The position numbers were made by a program, and so were the translations under genes. The notes under the pieces are model-generated. The model was not told the origin of the DNA, ran no database searches, and saw only the letters and a program-made list of their open reading frames with translations. A stretch of 64,000 nt of DNA from CAWGOF01 sp963824225. Lineage in GTDB: Bacteria > Acidobacteriota > Polarisedimenticolia > Polarisedimenticolales > Polarisedimenticolaceae. The stretch is from the NCBI GenBank assembly GCA_963824225.1, contig CAWGOF010000003.1, positions 2,418,001-2,482,000 of the forward strand. The letters are read 5' to 3'. Positions 27,159 through 35,691 of the stretch are shown here, one piece after another. Position 1 is the first letter of the stretch. Each line of letters begins with the position of its first letter.

Positions 27159-28265
27159 ATGGCGGACGGGAGCGAGACGTGGATCGTCACCGGCGGCGCC
27201 GGGTTCATCGGCTCGAACTTCGTGCGCCGCGTCCACGCCACGAGCCGCCGGCGTCTCGTCGTCCTGGACAATCTGACCTACGCCGGTAGCCTCGAGAACC
27301 TGCGCGACCTCGACGGCGACCGCCGCGTGCGCTTCGTCCGCGGGGACATCGCTGACGGTCCGACCGTCGCGCGCTTGTTCGCCGAGGAGCGCCCCTCGGC
27401 GCTGGTCAACCTCGCCGCCGAGAGTCACGTCGATCGGAGCATCGATTCGCCGCGCCCGTTCGTCGACACGAACGTCGGGGGAACGTTCGAGCTCCTCGAT
27501 GCCGCCCGGCGCCACCTGCGCGGGCTCGACGGCGCCGACGCGTCGCGCTTCCGCTTCGTCCACGTCTCGACCGACGAGGTGTTCGGGTCCCTCGGCCCGC
27601 ACGGCCGGTTCGACGAATCGACGCCCTACGCGCCGCGCTCGCCGTACGCGGCGTCCAAGGCCGCGGCCGACCACCTCGTGCGGGCGTACCACCACACGTT
27701 CGGGCTGCCCACGCTGATCACGAACTGCTCGAACAACTTCGGGCCGTACCAGTTCCCCGAGAAGCTCGTGCCGCTGATGATCCTCAACGCCGTGGACGGG
27801 CGCCCGCTCCCGATCTACGGCGACGGGCGACAGGTTCGCGACTGGATCCACGTCGACGATCACTGCACGGGCGTGATCCGGGCGATCGAGGCCGGTCGCC
27901 CCGGCGAGAGCTACAACCTGGGCGCTGAGTGCGAGCGGACGAACCTGGAGGTCGTCGACGCGATCTGCGCCGCGCTCGAGCGCGCGCGTCCCGCGCGATC
28001 GAACGCGCAGCTCGCCGCTCGGGGTGTCGGGTCCTATGCCGAGCTGAAGACGTTCGTCGAGGATCGCGCGGGCCACGACCGGCGCTACGCCATCGACCCG
28101 TCGAAAGCCCGCCGCGAGCTGGGCTGGACCGCGACGCGACCGTTCGACGACGCGCTCGAGGCGACGGTCCGCTGGTACCTCGAGCATCGGGACTGGTGCG
28201 CCGCGGTCGAGAGCGGCGCGCGCTACGGCCGCGAGCGGCTCGGTCTCGCCGAGGGCGCGCCATGA
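27159..28265 (+). CDS. rfbB: dTDP-glucose 4,6-dehydratase
   Basis: A 368-residue extended short-chain dehydrogenase. The NAD-binding motif is VTGGAGFIGSN at residues 10-20, the catalytic acid pair is in STDEVFGSLG, and the catalytic Tyr and Lys are Y163 and K167 in SPYAASKAAADHL. NCSNNFGPYQFPEKLVPLMI and DWIHVDDHC are diagnostic for RfbB/RmlB. It makes dTDP-4-keto-6-deoxyglucose, the second step toward dTDP-rhamnose and other deoxysugars. It overlaps rfbA by ATGA, so the two are translationally coupled. Confidence 0.96.
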   Translation: MADGSETWIVTGGAGFIGSNFVRRVHATSRRRLVVLDNLTYAGSLENLRDLDGDRRVRFVRGDIADGPTVARLFAEERPSALVNLAAESHVDRSIDSPRPFVDTNVGGTFELLDAARRHLRGLDGADASRFRFVHVSTDEVFGSLGPHGRFDESTPYAPRSPYAASKAAADHLVRAYHHTFGLPTLITNCSNNFGPYQFPEKLVPLMILNAVDGRPLPIYGDGRQVRDWIHVDDHCTGVIRAIEAGRPGESYNLGAECERTNLEVVDAICAALERARPARSNAQLAARGVGSYAELKTFVEDRAGHDRRYAIDPSKARRELGWTATRPFDDALEATVRWYLEHRDWCAAVESGARYGRERLGLAEGAP

Positions 28266-29149
28266 GAGGGATCGTCCTCGCCGGAGGCAGCGGCACGCGG
28301 CTCCACCCGCTGACGCTCGCGGTGAGCAAGCAGCTCATGCCCGTGTACAACAAGCCGATGGTGTACTACCCGCTGTCGACGCTGATGCTCGCCGGGATCC
28401 GCGAGATCCTGATCATCTCGACGCCCGAGGACCAGCCGCTGTTCCGGCGGCTTCTCGGCGACGGCACCGAACTGGGTCTCGAGCTCGCGTACGAGGCTCA
28501 GCCGAGCCCCCAGGGGATCGCTCAGGCGTTCCACATCGGGCGGGCGTTCGTCGGGACCGAGCGCGTGGCGCTCGCGCTGGGAGACAACATCTTCTTCGGG
28601 CACGGGCTGCCCGAGATCCTGCGCCGCGCGGCAGAGCGCGAGATCGGCGCGACCGTGTTCGGCTACCGCGTGCGCGATCCCGAGCGCTACGGTGTCGTCG
28701 AGCTCGACCGGTCGGGTCGCGCGCTGCACCTCGAGGAGAAACCGGCCCACCCGCGGTCGCCGTACGCCGTGACCGGCCTGTACTTCTACGACAACCGCGT
28801 GCTCGACATCGCCGGCGCGCTCGTGCCGTCGGCCCGCGGCGAGCTCGAGATCACCGACGTGAACCGCGCGTATCTGGCGGACGGCCAGCTCCAGGTCGAG
28901 CTCCTCGGGCGCGGTGTGGCGTGGCTCGACACCGGCACACCCCAGTCGCTGCTCCAGGCCGCGCACTACATCCAGGTGATCGAGGAGCGGCAAGGACTGA
29001 TGGTCGCGTGCCTCGAAGAAGTCGCCTACCACATGGGGTTCATCGGCACGGCCGAGGTGCGCACCGCGGCCGCGCGGCTCGAGCGGACGGAGTACGGGCA
29101 GTACTTGCACCGGATGCTCGACGGAGAGGGCTCGGGCCCAACGAGGTGA
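28262..29149 (+). CDS. rfbA: Glucose-1-phosphate thymidylyltransferase
   Basis: A 295-residue nucleotidyltransferase with the signature GGSGTRLHPLT...SKQLMPVYNKPMVYYPLSTLMLAGIREI, the catalytic-Asp region ALGDNIFFGHGL, and EEKPAHPRSPYAVTGLYFYD. It activates glucose-1-phosphate with dTTP to dTDP-glucose, the substrate of the preceding rfbB. Its ATG overlaps the rfbB stop and its own stop overlaps the GTG of the EamA transporter, so the three genes form one coupled operon. rfbC is found 28 kb away and rfbD is not in the window. Confidence 0.96.
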   Translation: MRGIVLAGGSGTRLHPLTLAVSKQLMPVYNKPMVYYPLSTLMLAGIREILIISTPEDQPLFRRLLGDGTELGLELAYEAQPSPQGIAQAFHIGRAFVGTERVALALGDNIFFGHGLPEILRRAAEREIGATVFGYRVRDPERYGVVELDRSGRALHLEEKPAHPRSPYAVTGLYFYDNRVLDIAGALVPSARGELEITDVNRAYLADGQLQVELLGRGVAWLDTGTPQSLLQAAHYIQVIEERQGLMVACLEEVAYHMGFIGTAEVRTAAARLERTEYGQYLHRMLDGEGSGPTR

Positions 29150-30024
29150 GCGCCGGAGCGACTCCCGCCGTCGTCCTGGCGTTCGCGGCGTGCTGCCTGA
29201 TCTGGGGCACCACGTGGCTCGCGATCCGCATCGGCCTCGAGGGCGTCCCGCCGTTCACCGGGGTCGCGCTGCGCTTCGGGCTCGCCGCGCTGATGGTGCT
29301 CGGGATCGCGCTGGCCCGCGGCGTGCCGCTCGGCCGATCGGCGCGCGAGCGCTGGCTGTGGCTGGTCAACGGGACGCTGGCCTTCGCCGGATCCTACGGG
29401 ATCGTCTACTGGGCCGAGCAGTGGGTCCCCTCGGGCCTCACCGCCGTGCTCTTCGCCACGTATCCGCTGTTCGTCGCGACCTTCGCACACCTCTTCATCC
29501 CCGGCGAGCGCGTGCGGCCGCTCGAGGTCGTCGGCGTCCTCGCCGGCTTCGCCGGGGTCGGCGTGATCTTCTCGGAGGACCTCCGAAGCCTCGTCGGAGA
29601 GGGCGTGTCGCTCGCCGCCGCGGTGATGCTGGGCTCGCCGCTCGTGGCGTCGATCGCGAGCGTGGCGATGAAGCGCTGGGGCGCGGGGATCCACCCGCTG
29701 TCGTTGACCGCCGTGCCGATGGCGATCGGATCGGCGCTGACCGGGATCGTGGCGCTCGCGACCGAGCGCGATGCGACGCTCGTGTGGACCGCGCGGTCGT
29801 TCGGCGCGCTCCTGTACTTGACCGTGTTCGGCTCGGTCGTGACGTTCACGCTGTATTACTGGCTGCTGCAGCGCATGCCGGTGAAACGGCTGGCCCTGAT
29901 CGCGTACATCATCCCGGTCGAGGCGGTGCTCCTGGGCACGCTGATCGACGAGCCGGTCTCGGCGCGGATCCTGCTCGGCTCGGCGCTCGTCGTCGGCGGC
30001 GTGGCGCTGGCGGTCCGCGCGTGA
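29146..30024 (+). CDS. EamA/DMT-family transporter
   Basis: A 292-residue integral membrane protein from the GTG at 29146 (GTGA overlap with rfbA). It has ten hydrophobic segments in two EamA repeats, with the conserved CCLIWGTTWLAIRIGLEGVPPF start and YGIVYWAEQWVPSGLTAVLFATYPLF in the first, and LLYLTVFGSVVTFTLYYWLLQRMP and PVEAVLLGTLIDEP in the second. DMT members export amino acids, metabolites or nucleotide-linked compounds. Coupling to rfbBA may be incidental. It converges with the M20 amidohydrolase gene (8 bp between stops). Confidence 0.92.
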   Translation: MSAGATPAVVLAFAACCLIWGTTWLAIRIGLEGVPPFTGVALRFGLAALMVLGIALARGVPLGRSARERWLWLVNGTLAFAGSYGIVYWAEQWVPSGLTAVLFATYPLFVATFAHLFIPGERVRPLEVVGVLAGFAGVGVIFSEDLRSLVGEGVSLAAAVMLGSPLVASIASVAMKRWGAGIHPLSLTAVPMAIGSALTGIVALATERDATLVWTARSFGALLYLTVFGSVVTFTLYYWLLQRMPVKRLALIAYIIPVEAVLLGTLIDEPVSARILLGSALVVGGVALAVRA

Positions 30025-30032
30025 CCTGGGGG

Positions 30033-31322
30033 TCAGTCCAGGAGCGCGAGGAGTGCTGCGGTCTCGGCGCGCACGGCGGCCGGGAGCGCGCGGCGGACGT
30101 CGGGAGCGAAGAGCGGCGAGTGCAAGGACGGTAGCGGCGTGCCGGACGCGGCGGCTGCCGCAAAGACCGCGGGGTCCACGCCGCCGACCCACACGATCGC
30201 GGCCGGCACGCCGGCACGCCCGAACTCGCTGAAGTCCTCGCCCCCCATCACCGGCGGCTGCTCGACGACGTTCTCGTCGCCGAGCGCGCGCCGTACCGCG
30301 GCGACGACGCGCTTCGTCAGCTCCGGATCGTTGAACATCGCTTGCGTGTTCGGATCGACCGTCACCTCGGGCTCGCGCGGCGCACCGGCGGCGGCCGCCT
30401 CGGCGCGCGCGATCCGCTCGATCGCCGCGATGAGGCGCGCGCGAACCTCGGGCGTGTACGACCGGACGGTGAGCTGGAGCTTGGCCTCGTCGGGGATGAT
30501 GTTGTGCTTCGTGCCGGCGTGGAACGAGCCCACGGTGACGACCGCCGGATCGAGCGGGTTGTTCTCCCGCGCGACGATCGTCTGGAGCGCCACGACGGTA
30601 CGAGCGGCGATCACGATCGGGTCGATCGTCCGATGCGGATACGCTCCATGGCCGCCCTTGCCGAAGATCGTCAGGTCGACCGAGTCGACGTTCGCCAGGG
30701 CCCAGCCCGACGTGTAGGAGATCTGTCCGGCGGGCAGCTCGGCGCTCGTGTGGACGGCGACCGCGAAGTCGGGCTTGGGGAAACGCTCGTACAGACCATC
30801 GCGCAACATCGCCCGGGCGCCGACGCCGATCTCCTCGGCCGGCTGACCGACGGCGACGATCGTTCCGTGCCAGTGCTTTCGGCCGCGGGCCAGCAGCGTG
30901 GCCGTGCCGATCCACGCCGCCATGTGCAGATCGTGACCGCAGGTGTGCATCCGACCCGAGGCGCGGCTCGCGTACGCCACACCGGTCTTTTCTTCGACCG
31001 GCAGCCCGTCGAGATCGGCCCGCAGCAGGACGGTCGGTCCGGATCCGTTGCGCAGCACTCCGACGACACCGTGCCCCCCGATCCCGGTCGTGACCTCGAA
31101 GCCGATCGCGCGCAGTCGCGCGGCGACCCGCTCCGCCGTCTGGACCTCCTGCAGGGACAGCTCGGGGTTCTGGTGCAGCTCCTCGTAGAGCGTCACGAGC
31201 TCGGGAACGAGCGCGTCGAGCGGTGCCGTCACCGCGTCGAGGCGCGCATCGGCGGCCCGGGCAACGGTGGCGAGCAGGAGCGCGAGCGGGAGGCAGCAGG
31301 CGACGGCGGGGCTCGGTTTCAT
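30033..31322 (-). CDS. Secreted M20 family amidohydrolase/peptidase
   Basis: A 429-residue protein starting at the ATG at 31322, which gives a clean signal peptide (VACCLPLALLLATVARAADA). The longer frame upstream is shadow. M20D-type metal-binding motifs are visible: GRMHTCGHDLHMAAWIG, GQPAEEIGVGARAML, the dimerisation-domain strand GKGGHGAYPHRTIDPI, and the C-terminal PPVMGGEDFSEFGR. Relatives hydrolyse N-acyl amino acids, hippurate or indole-acetyl amino acids. The exported location suggests processing of extracellular amides. Confidence 0.93.
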   Translation of the reverse strand: MKPSPAVACCLPLALLLATVARAADARLDAVTAPLDALVPELVTLYEELHQNPELSLQEVQTAERVAARLRAIGFEVTTGIGGHGVVGVLRNGSGPTVLLRADLDGLPVEEKTGVAYASRASGRMHTCGHDLHMAAWIGTATLLARGRKHWHGTIVAVGQPAEEIGVGARAMLRDGLYERFPKPDFAVAVHTSAELPAGQISYTSGWALANVDSVDLTIFGKGGHGAYPHRTIDPIVIAARTVVALQTIVARENNPLDPAVVTVGSFHAGTKHNIIPDEAKLQLTVRSYTPEVRARLIAAIERIARAEAAAAGAPREPEVTVDPNTQAMFNDPELTKRVVAAVRRALGDENVVEQPPVMGGEDFSEFGRAGVPAAIVWVGGVDPAVFAAAAASGTPLPSLHSPLFAPDVRRALPAAVRAETAALLALLD

Positions 31323-31429
31323 CCCTCGATCCTCCAAAACGGGCTCCACCCTGCCACGGAATGGGGCCAAGCGGAAGCTCTGGCGGCCCCGGCTGGACGA
31401 AGGCCTGTCCGGCGCCGACATTCTCCCGG

Positions 31430-32062
31430 GTGAGACCCCGCTCGATCCTCGCCCTGGCAACCCTCGCGCTCGCGGCGGCGGGCACGCATGCGGCCACGCT
31501 GACCGTCGACGTGTTGCGCCGCGGTCAGCCGCTCGAAGCCGCCCATCAGGGACGCGTGTACGTCCGGCCGGTCGGCGACGCGCGGCAACGCGATCTTCGT
31601 CCGGACGCGTATCTGGCCTGGGGCCTCGCGGGCACGCCGATTCGCGTCCCCGACGGGACCTACGACGTCGTCGTCAAGTACGTGAACGATCGGCTCGAGC
31701 ACGTCGAGGAGATCGAGAAGCTCGCCATCTCAGGGAACGTCCGGCGCTCGGTCGACTTCGACGCTCCGATCGCCCGCCTGACCCTGAACGTCCAGAACGC
31801 CGGCGAGCCGATCCCACGCTTCGAAGGAGCCTACCGCCTCTACCGAGCCGGCCAGCGCGGTCGGCCCGTCGCGGCAAAGCGCCCCGGTGACACGCTGACG
31901 ATCCTCCCCGGGACCTACGACGTCGAGGTCGTCTGGCGCGGCCCGCACGGCCTCGAGCGCCGGTGGCTCAACGGCTACGCGCTGCGTGAGGAGCAGGTCG
32001 AGACGGTCGACATGCGCGGCGACACCACGGCCACGGCGGAACCAGAGCCCGGCGGATTCTAG
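31430..32062 (+). CDS. Secreted hypothetical beta-sandwich protein
   Basis: A 210-residue protein from the GTG at 31430, which produces a signal peptide (ILALATLALAAAGTHA). The mature part contains two or three similar strand-rich units with YDVVVKYVND, YRLYRAGQRGRPVA and GTYDVEVVWRGPHG, reminiscent of carboxypeptidase-regulatory or CARDB-like modules seen in von Willebrand-type proteins. No catalytic motif is visible. It diverges from the amidohydrolase gene and is followed by a GC hairpin. Confidence 0.7.
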   Translation: MRPRSILALATLALAAAGTHAATLTVDVLRRGQPLEAAHQGRVYVRPVGDARQRDLRPDAYLAWGLAGTPIRVPDGTYDVVVKYVNDRLEHVEEIEKLAISGNVRRSVDFDAPIARLTLNVQNAGEPIPRFEGAYRLYRAGQRGRPVAAKRPGDTLTILPGTYDVEVVWRGPHGLERRWLNGYALREEQVETVDMRGDTTATAEPEPGGF

Positions 32063-32071
32063 GCTCGGCTG

Positions 32072-32091
32072 GCGCCCGACCCACCGGGCGC
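32072..32091 (+). terminator. Candidate hairpin terminator
   Basis: A 7-bp GC stem (GCGCCCG / CGGGCGC) with a 6-nt loop starts 9 nt after the stop at 32062. There is no T-run behind it, so it may only be a weak or Rho-assisted terminator. Confidence 0.35.
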
Positions 32092-32145
32092 TCGGGTGTA
32101 AGATCACAGCACCTCCGCGACCGAGCTCGATGGAGACCCCGACCC

Positions 32146-32850
32146 ATGGTGAAGATGGTCGCGGCGGTTGTTCTCGTCGGGCTGCTTCGAGCTGGTCCGG
32201 CGATTCTGTCCAGCGCCGACATCGGGGACAACTATTACGATGGACCCCCGACCATGCGCGGTGAGCAGAACACCTGGCTCGGTCTGTTCGTAAGAGAGGC
32301 GACGCCTGACCGGAAGACGCGCGAATCGCGTCTGGAGGTCACGCACGTCAGCTTCGTTCCACGAGAAGAGTCCGGGACGACTGTTTATCGGCTTGTCACG
32401 ACTCCACCAGGCGCCGCGCTTCTGCTCTCGGGAGTGCCGCAGCTGACGGCGGGCGCAGCGACGACACTGGGCCAGTATATCGATCTCGGCGCCGAGAAGC
32501 GTGAAGCGGAGTTTCGGCTCGGCAGCCGGCTGTACAGGATTCGCCTGCAATCCCAAGAGCCGGACTACTGCGATACGGTGATCATCCTCACGCAGGGCGA
32601 ACGAACACAGAAGGTGTTCGACGCGGCCGCACCTGGCGCTACGAAGGATCCGGCGTTGATGGTGTCGTGCGACGACCCGCACTTCACGGTCCATTGGGCG
32701 GGTGACCTGGACCGCGACGGTCAGCTCGACATGCTTGTCACGTTCAGCCACAAGTACAGCTACCATCCCAGGCAGTTGTTTCTGTCATCGGGCGCGCGGT
32801 CAGGCGAGCTCGTGGCGGAAGTTGCGCGTTACGAGCGGTGGGCCGAGTGA
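32146..32850 (+). CDS. Exported hypothetical protein with FG-GAP-like C-terminal motif
   Basis: A 234-residue protein with an N-terminal hydrophobic segment (MVAAVVLVGLLRAGPAIL). The C-terminal part has WAGDLDRDGQLDMLVTFSHKYS, a Ca-binding-loop motif of FG-GAP/VCBS type (DxDxDGxxD). I do not recognise the rest; it includes two Cys (DYCD, VSCDD) that could form a disulfide. Its stop overlaps the start of the next exported protein (GTGA), so the two are translationally coupled and may act together. Confidence 0.7.
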   Translation: MVKMVAAVVLVGLLRAGPAILSSADIGDNYYDGPPTMRGEQNTWLGLFVREATPDRKTRESRLEVTHVSFVPREESGTTVYRLVTTPPGAALLLSGVPQLTAGAATTLGQYIDLGAEKREAEFRLGSRLYRIRLQSQEPDYCDTVIILTQGERTQKVFDAAAPGATKDPALMVSCDDPHFTVHWAGDLDRDGQLDMLVTFSHKYSYHPRQLFLSSGARSGELVAEVARYERWAE

Positions 32851-33431
32851 CAAGGTCGGTGAGATTTCTGACGCCGACCGTCATCTGCCTTCTTGGCGCC
32901 GTTGGTGGATCGGGCGAGCAGAGTCCTGACGCGGACGATTGGGAGCGTGCGAATCAAGCCACGGTCCGTCTCAGACCTGCGGCGTTTCCCAGTATTCCCG
33001 CATCGGTGATCCAGGAGCTCGAGCGGCGCAGTTGCTCGATCCCGCAGGCCTTCTCGAGCAGCACCGCGCACAACGTCATCATCGGGCGGTTTACAGATTC
33101 GGGCGAGACGGACGTGGCAGTTTTGTGTTCGCAAGAGCGAGTGTCCTCGATCCTCGTGTTCCGAGGCGGCTCGGTAGAGTCAGTGACTGCGCTAGCCAGC
33201 GAAGCGGACGCCAACTTTCTCCAGACGGTCGGGCCGAATGGCGCAATCGGGTTCTCTCGGAAGCTCGATGTGGCGGACCCGAAGTACATCCGTGCGCAGT
33301 ACGAGAATTACGGCGGGCCAAAGCCTCCCAAGCTGGAACACGATGGCATCAACGACATCTTCGTCGGGAAGGGCTCGGTGGTCTGGTATTGGCATGGCGG
33401 GACCTGGTTGCAGCTCACCGGGGCGGACTGA
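32847..33431 (+). CDS. Exported hypothetical protein coupled to 32146 gene
   Basis: A 194-residue protein. I chose the GTG at 32847 because it overlaps the upstream stop as GTGA; a GTG at 32838 would add three residues. A short hydrophobic N-terminus (FLTPTVICLLGAVGG) suggests export. The middle has NVIIGRFTDSGETDVAVLCSQERVSSILVFRGG, which again reads like an FG-GAP/VCBS strand pair, and Cys residues (RRSCSI, VLCSQ) that could bridge. The role is unknown, possibly a partner of the preceding gene product. Confidence 0.7.
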   Translation: MTRSVRFLTPTVICLLGAVGGSGEQSPDADDWERANQATVRLRPAAFPSIPASVIQELERRSCSIPQAFSSSTAHNVIIGRFTDSGETDVAVLCSQERVSSILVFRGGSVESVTALASEADANFLQTVGPNGAIGFSRKLDVADPKYIRAQYENYGGPKPPKLEHDGINDIFVGKGSVVWYWHGGTWLQLTGAD

Positions 33432-33465
33432 GTGTAGTGTAGAGGTTGCGGGGAGAGGTGCCTCC

Positions 33466-33874
33466 ATGCACGAGGTCCAGCATCTCAGCGTCTACATCGC
33501 GCGACGGCCAGCGGAGGTTTACGAGTTCGCATCCGACCCGAGGAACCTCCCGCGTTGGGCGGCGGGGCTGGCGCGCTCCGAAGTGCGGAAGGACGGAGAT
33601 GAGTGGGTCGCGGATGCCCCGTTCGGCAAGGTCAGGGTGAAGTTCGCGCCCTCAAACGCTTTCGGAGTGATGGATCATGACGTCACGCTGGAGTCAGGCG
33701 TCACCATCCACAATTCCATGCGGGTTGTGCCCAATGGAGAGGGCAGTGAGCTCGTCTTTACTCTGATTCGTCAGCCGGAGATGTCTGACGAGAAGTTTTG
33801 CCGAGGACAAAGCGGCGGTCGAGAAGGATCTGAAGACACTGAAGCACCTTTTGGAAAGCATTCCTCGCCCTTAG
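33466..33874 (+). CDS. SRPBCC (START/polyketide-cyclase-like) protein, one frameshift
   Basis: Begins HLSVYIARRPAEVYEFASDPRNLPRWAAGL, the classic SRPBCC N-terminus (a ligand-binding helix-grip fold). The frame breaks in a T-run near 33800: EMSDEKF is followed in the 0 frame by an unrelated tail. With one T removed it continues AEDKAAVEKDLKTLKHLLESIPRP and stops at 33874, giving about 135 residues, normal for the family. A GGGGAGAGG Shine-Dalgarno lies just before the ATG. The ligand is unknown. The adjoining DUF1579 gene is only in frame because of the extra base. Confidence 0.85.
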
Positions 33875-33897
33875 GCGATACGCGCGTCGCGCCGTCC

Positions 33898-34434
33898 GTG
33901 GTTCTTCATCCGACCTCATTCACCTGCGTGACGTTGTTGCTCGGGGTGTTGTTATCGGCCGGAGTCCAGATGGAGATACCAAAGCCCGCGCCCGAGTTAG
34001 AGAAACTCGATTATTTCGCCGGCACATGGACCACGGAAGGCGAGATCAAGCCGGGGGCCATGGGCAAGGGCGGCACGTTCACGGGAACAAACCACGTCCA
34101 ATGGATGGACGGTGCATTTTTCCTGGTGACCCACTCCGAGTTCAAGGGCGCCATGGGCAAGGGCGCGGAAACGTCCTACATGGGCTACGACAGCCACGAC
34201 AAGATGTACACCTACGACTCCTTCAACACCCTGGGCGAAGCCGACCACGCCAAAGGCAATCTGGACGGCGACACTTGGACCTGGCAGAGCGAGACAAGGA
34301 TGGGCGCACAGACCATGAAAGGACGACTCACCAACAAGGTGCTGTCGGCCACCGCCTATGACTTCAAGTTCGAACTGTCGCCCGACGGCGCGACTTGGAC
34401 CACCGTATTGGAAGGCAAGGCCACGAAGAACTAG
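33898..34434 (+). CDS. DUF1579 family protein
   Basis: The family region is EIPKPAPELEKLDYFAGTWTTEGEIKPGAMGKGG through TMKGRLTNKV, a lipocalin-like barrel predicted to bind small hydrophobic ligands. I place the start at the GTG at 33898, which yields 178 residues and a short hydrophobic leader (CVTLLLGVLLSAGV). The ATG at 33970 would give a leaderless 154-residue protein. Codon use here (AAA, TTC, GAA) is less GC-biased than in the surrounding core genes. Its 3' end converges with the ABM-like gene 33 bp away. Confidence 0.85.
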   Translation: MVLHPTSFTCVTLLLGVLLSAGVQMEIPKPAPELEKLDYFAGTWTTEGEIKPGAMGKGGTFTGTNHVQWMDGAFFLVTHSEFKGAMGKGAETSYMGYDSHDKMYTYDSFNTLGEADHAKGNLDGDTWTWQSETRMGAQTMKGRLTNKVLSATAYDFKFELSPDGATWTTVLEGKATKN

Positions 34435-34467
34435 CAGCGCCGGGTCAGCAGGGCGAGTGTCTATCGA

Positions 34468-34755
34468 TCAATCGTGCGCCACGACCGGCCCCGCGATGAC
34501 CTCCGGTTTCTGCGTCAGGAGCTTCGACAGATGATCCCGAACGTAGTCGGCCGCGATGTGCACCGACTCGTCGGCACCCGCCTCGTCCTTGAACACCCCG
34601 AACGACGCGCCCTCGCCGTTGCCGTTGTCGAGCCAGTAATAGTGCACGAAGCCCTTCGCCTTCTTGACCAGCGGAACGAACTCCTCGCGGACCGCGCGGT
34701 CGATGGCGGCACTATCCTTCTTGTCAAAATGGTAGTGACGGATGACTGCGTACAT
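34468..34755 (-). CDS. ABM-like dimeric alpha/beta-barrel protein
   Basis: A 95-residue protein beginning MYAVIRHYHFDKKDSAAIDRAVREEFVPLVKKAKGFVHYYWLDNG, a typical antibiotic-biosynthesis-monooxygenase-like or stress-responsive A/B-barrel fold. No cofactor residues are evident; such proteins act as small oxygenases, isomerases or ligand sensors. It is flanked by a 184-bp gap to the next plus-strand gene in which I see nothing convincing. Confidence 0.8.
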   Translation of the reverse strand: MYAVIRHYHFDKKDSAAIDRAVREEFVPLVKKAKGFVHYYWLDNGNGEGASFGVFKDEAGADESVHIAADYVRDHLSKLLTQKPEVIAGPVVAHD

Positions 34756-34939
34756 TACGGTGCTCCTTGAATCATGCGGCGACCATCGTTCCCGTCCGAG
34801 GGAAGTTTACTCTCACGTGAGCCGGCGTGCCGTTCCCTCTCACCGGCACATGGACGGCGCTACACTCGTCAGGGGAAGGAAACCGAATGATCCATCGGCC
34901 GCCCACCAGGCGTTGGGGCGCACATGAGAGGTACACGTC

Positions 34940-35125
34940 ATGACCAGCAAGTATGTTCTGGTGTCGGGCATCGTGTTCGGCCTGATCGCGCTGGCACAAT
35001 TGATCCGTGCTCTGAAGCAAGTTCCCGTCCACGCAGGCACGGTCGAAGTTCCCGTTTGGGCGTCTTGGGTCGCTGCGGTTGTCGCAGGCGCAATGTGCGC
35101 GTGGGCATTCGCGTCTCGGAAATGA
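34940..35125 (+). CDS. Small two-helix membrane protein
   Basis: A 61-residue protein with two hydrophobic helices (YVLVSGIVFGLIALAQLI and ASWVAAVVAGAMCAWAFA) joined by a short loop containing a VPVHAGTVEVPVW strand. A GAGAGG Shine-Dalgarno lies 8 nt before the ATG. I recall similar short conserved membrane proteins in proteobacteria with no known role. Confidence 0.7.
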   Translation: MTSKYVLVSGIVFGLIALAQLIRALKQVPVHAGTVEVPVWASWVAAVVAGAMCAWAFASRK

Positions 35126-35181
35126 AGAACGTGGTGCGGTTCAACGTTGCAGACCCCAAGCCGTTAGACACGAGAAGTAGC

Positions 35182-35598
35182 ATGCGATATATCGCAATCC
35201 TATTTGCCACATTAGGTCTCGCAGCCTGCAACACGGCTCCAGGCACGCGCGGTGAATCCCAGGCAGTGCAGGATTCGGTCGTGCAATTCTTGCTTACAGC
35301 AGCGGCTACCGATTTTCATACCCATGGCCCACCCGATGTTGTCCGTTTTCGTGATGTGCGCATCGGCCACGTTGTGACTCCCAGTGGCACAGAGCAGTAC
35401 ATGTTGTGCGGCCAGTTTCTGCCAGCGCTGGAAGGAGCCAAGGCTGAGTGGACGCCGTTTGCGACGATCAAGACGTCGGGTTACGAACAATGGATCGGGG
35501 CTCAAGCTGCAGGCTATTGCCTGGGCTCATCGGTCATATGGGACAAGGTGGGCGACTTGTCGTCCTCGCTGCAAGGCCGACTCGCTTCTCTGCAATAG
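35182..35598 (+). CDS. Small lipoprotein of unknown function
   Basis: A 138-residue protein with a type II signal peptide: MRYIAILFATLGLAAC, lipid-attachment Cys at residue 16, then a Thr/Ser/Gly-rich tether. The mature domain includes DFHTHGPPDVVRFRDVRIGHV, YMLCGQFLP and SGYEQWIGAQAAGYC, with two Cys that may pair. Its GC content is clearly below that of neighbouring housekeeping genes. It lies 56 bp after the small membrane protein gene and may share its transcript. Confidence 0.7.
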   Translation: MRYIAILFATLGLAACNTAPGTRGESQAVQDSVVQFLLTAAATDFHTHGPPDVVRFRDVRIGHVVTPSGTEQYMLCGQFLPALEGAKAEWTPFATIKTSGYEQWIGAQAAGYCLGSSVIWDKVGDLSSSLQGRLASLQ

Positions 35599-35643
35599 GG
35601 TACAGACCGATGCTTCGGCAGGTTACCCGAGTCGGTTGGCGCC

Positions 35644-35661
35644 CTGCCCCATTTGGGGCAG
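35644..35661. terminator. Hairpin between converging genes, candidate terminator
   Basis: CTGCCCC and GGGGCAG form a perfect 7-bp stem with an ATTT loop. It sits between the converging lipoprotein gene (stop 35598) and hemF (stop 35692). There is no clear T-run on either side. Confidence 0.4.
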
Positions 35662-35672
35662 AAACCGAGAGT

Positions 35673-35684
35673 GTCCCCGTTTTT
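35673..35684. repeat. Half-site of the 27107 palindrome
   Basis: GTCCCCGTTTT repeats one arm of the palindrome at 27107-27131, with an added T. It lies just before the hemF 3' end. A single arm of 11-12 bp could also be chance in this composition. Confidence 0.45.
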
Positions 35685-35691
35685 ACCGTTT

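Noticed and set aside
35100..35200. Integron attC-like site near GTTCAAC...GTTAGAC (about 35139-35170)
   Set aside because: The core-like heptamers fit the RYYYAAC/GTTRRRY consensus loosely, but spacing is only about 31 bp, there is no paired inner box and no integrase, so chance is more likely.
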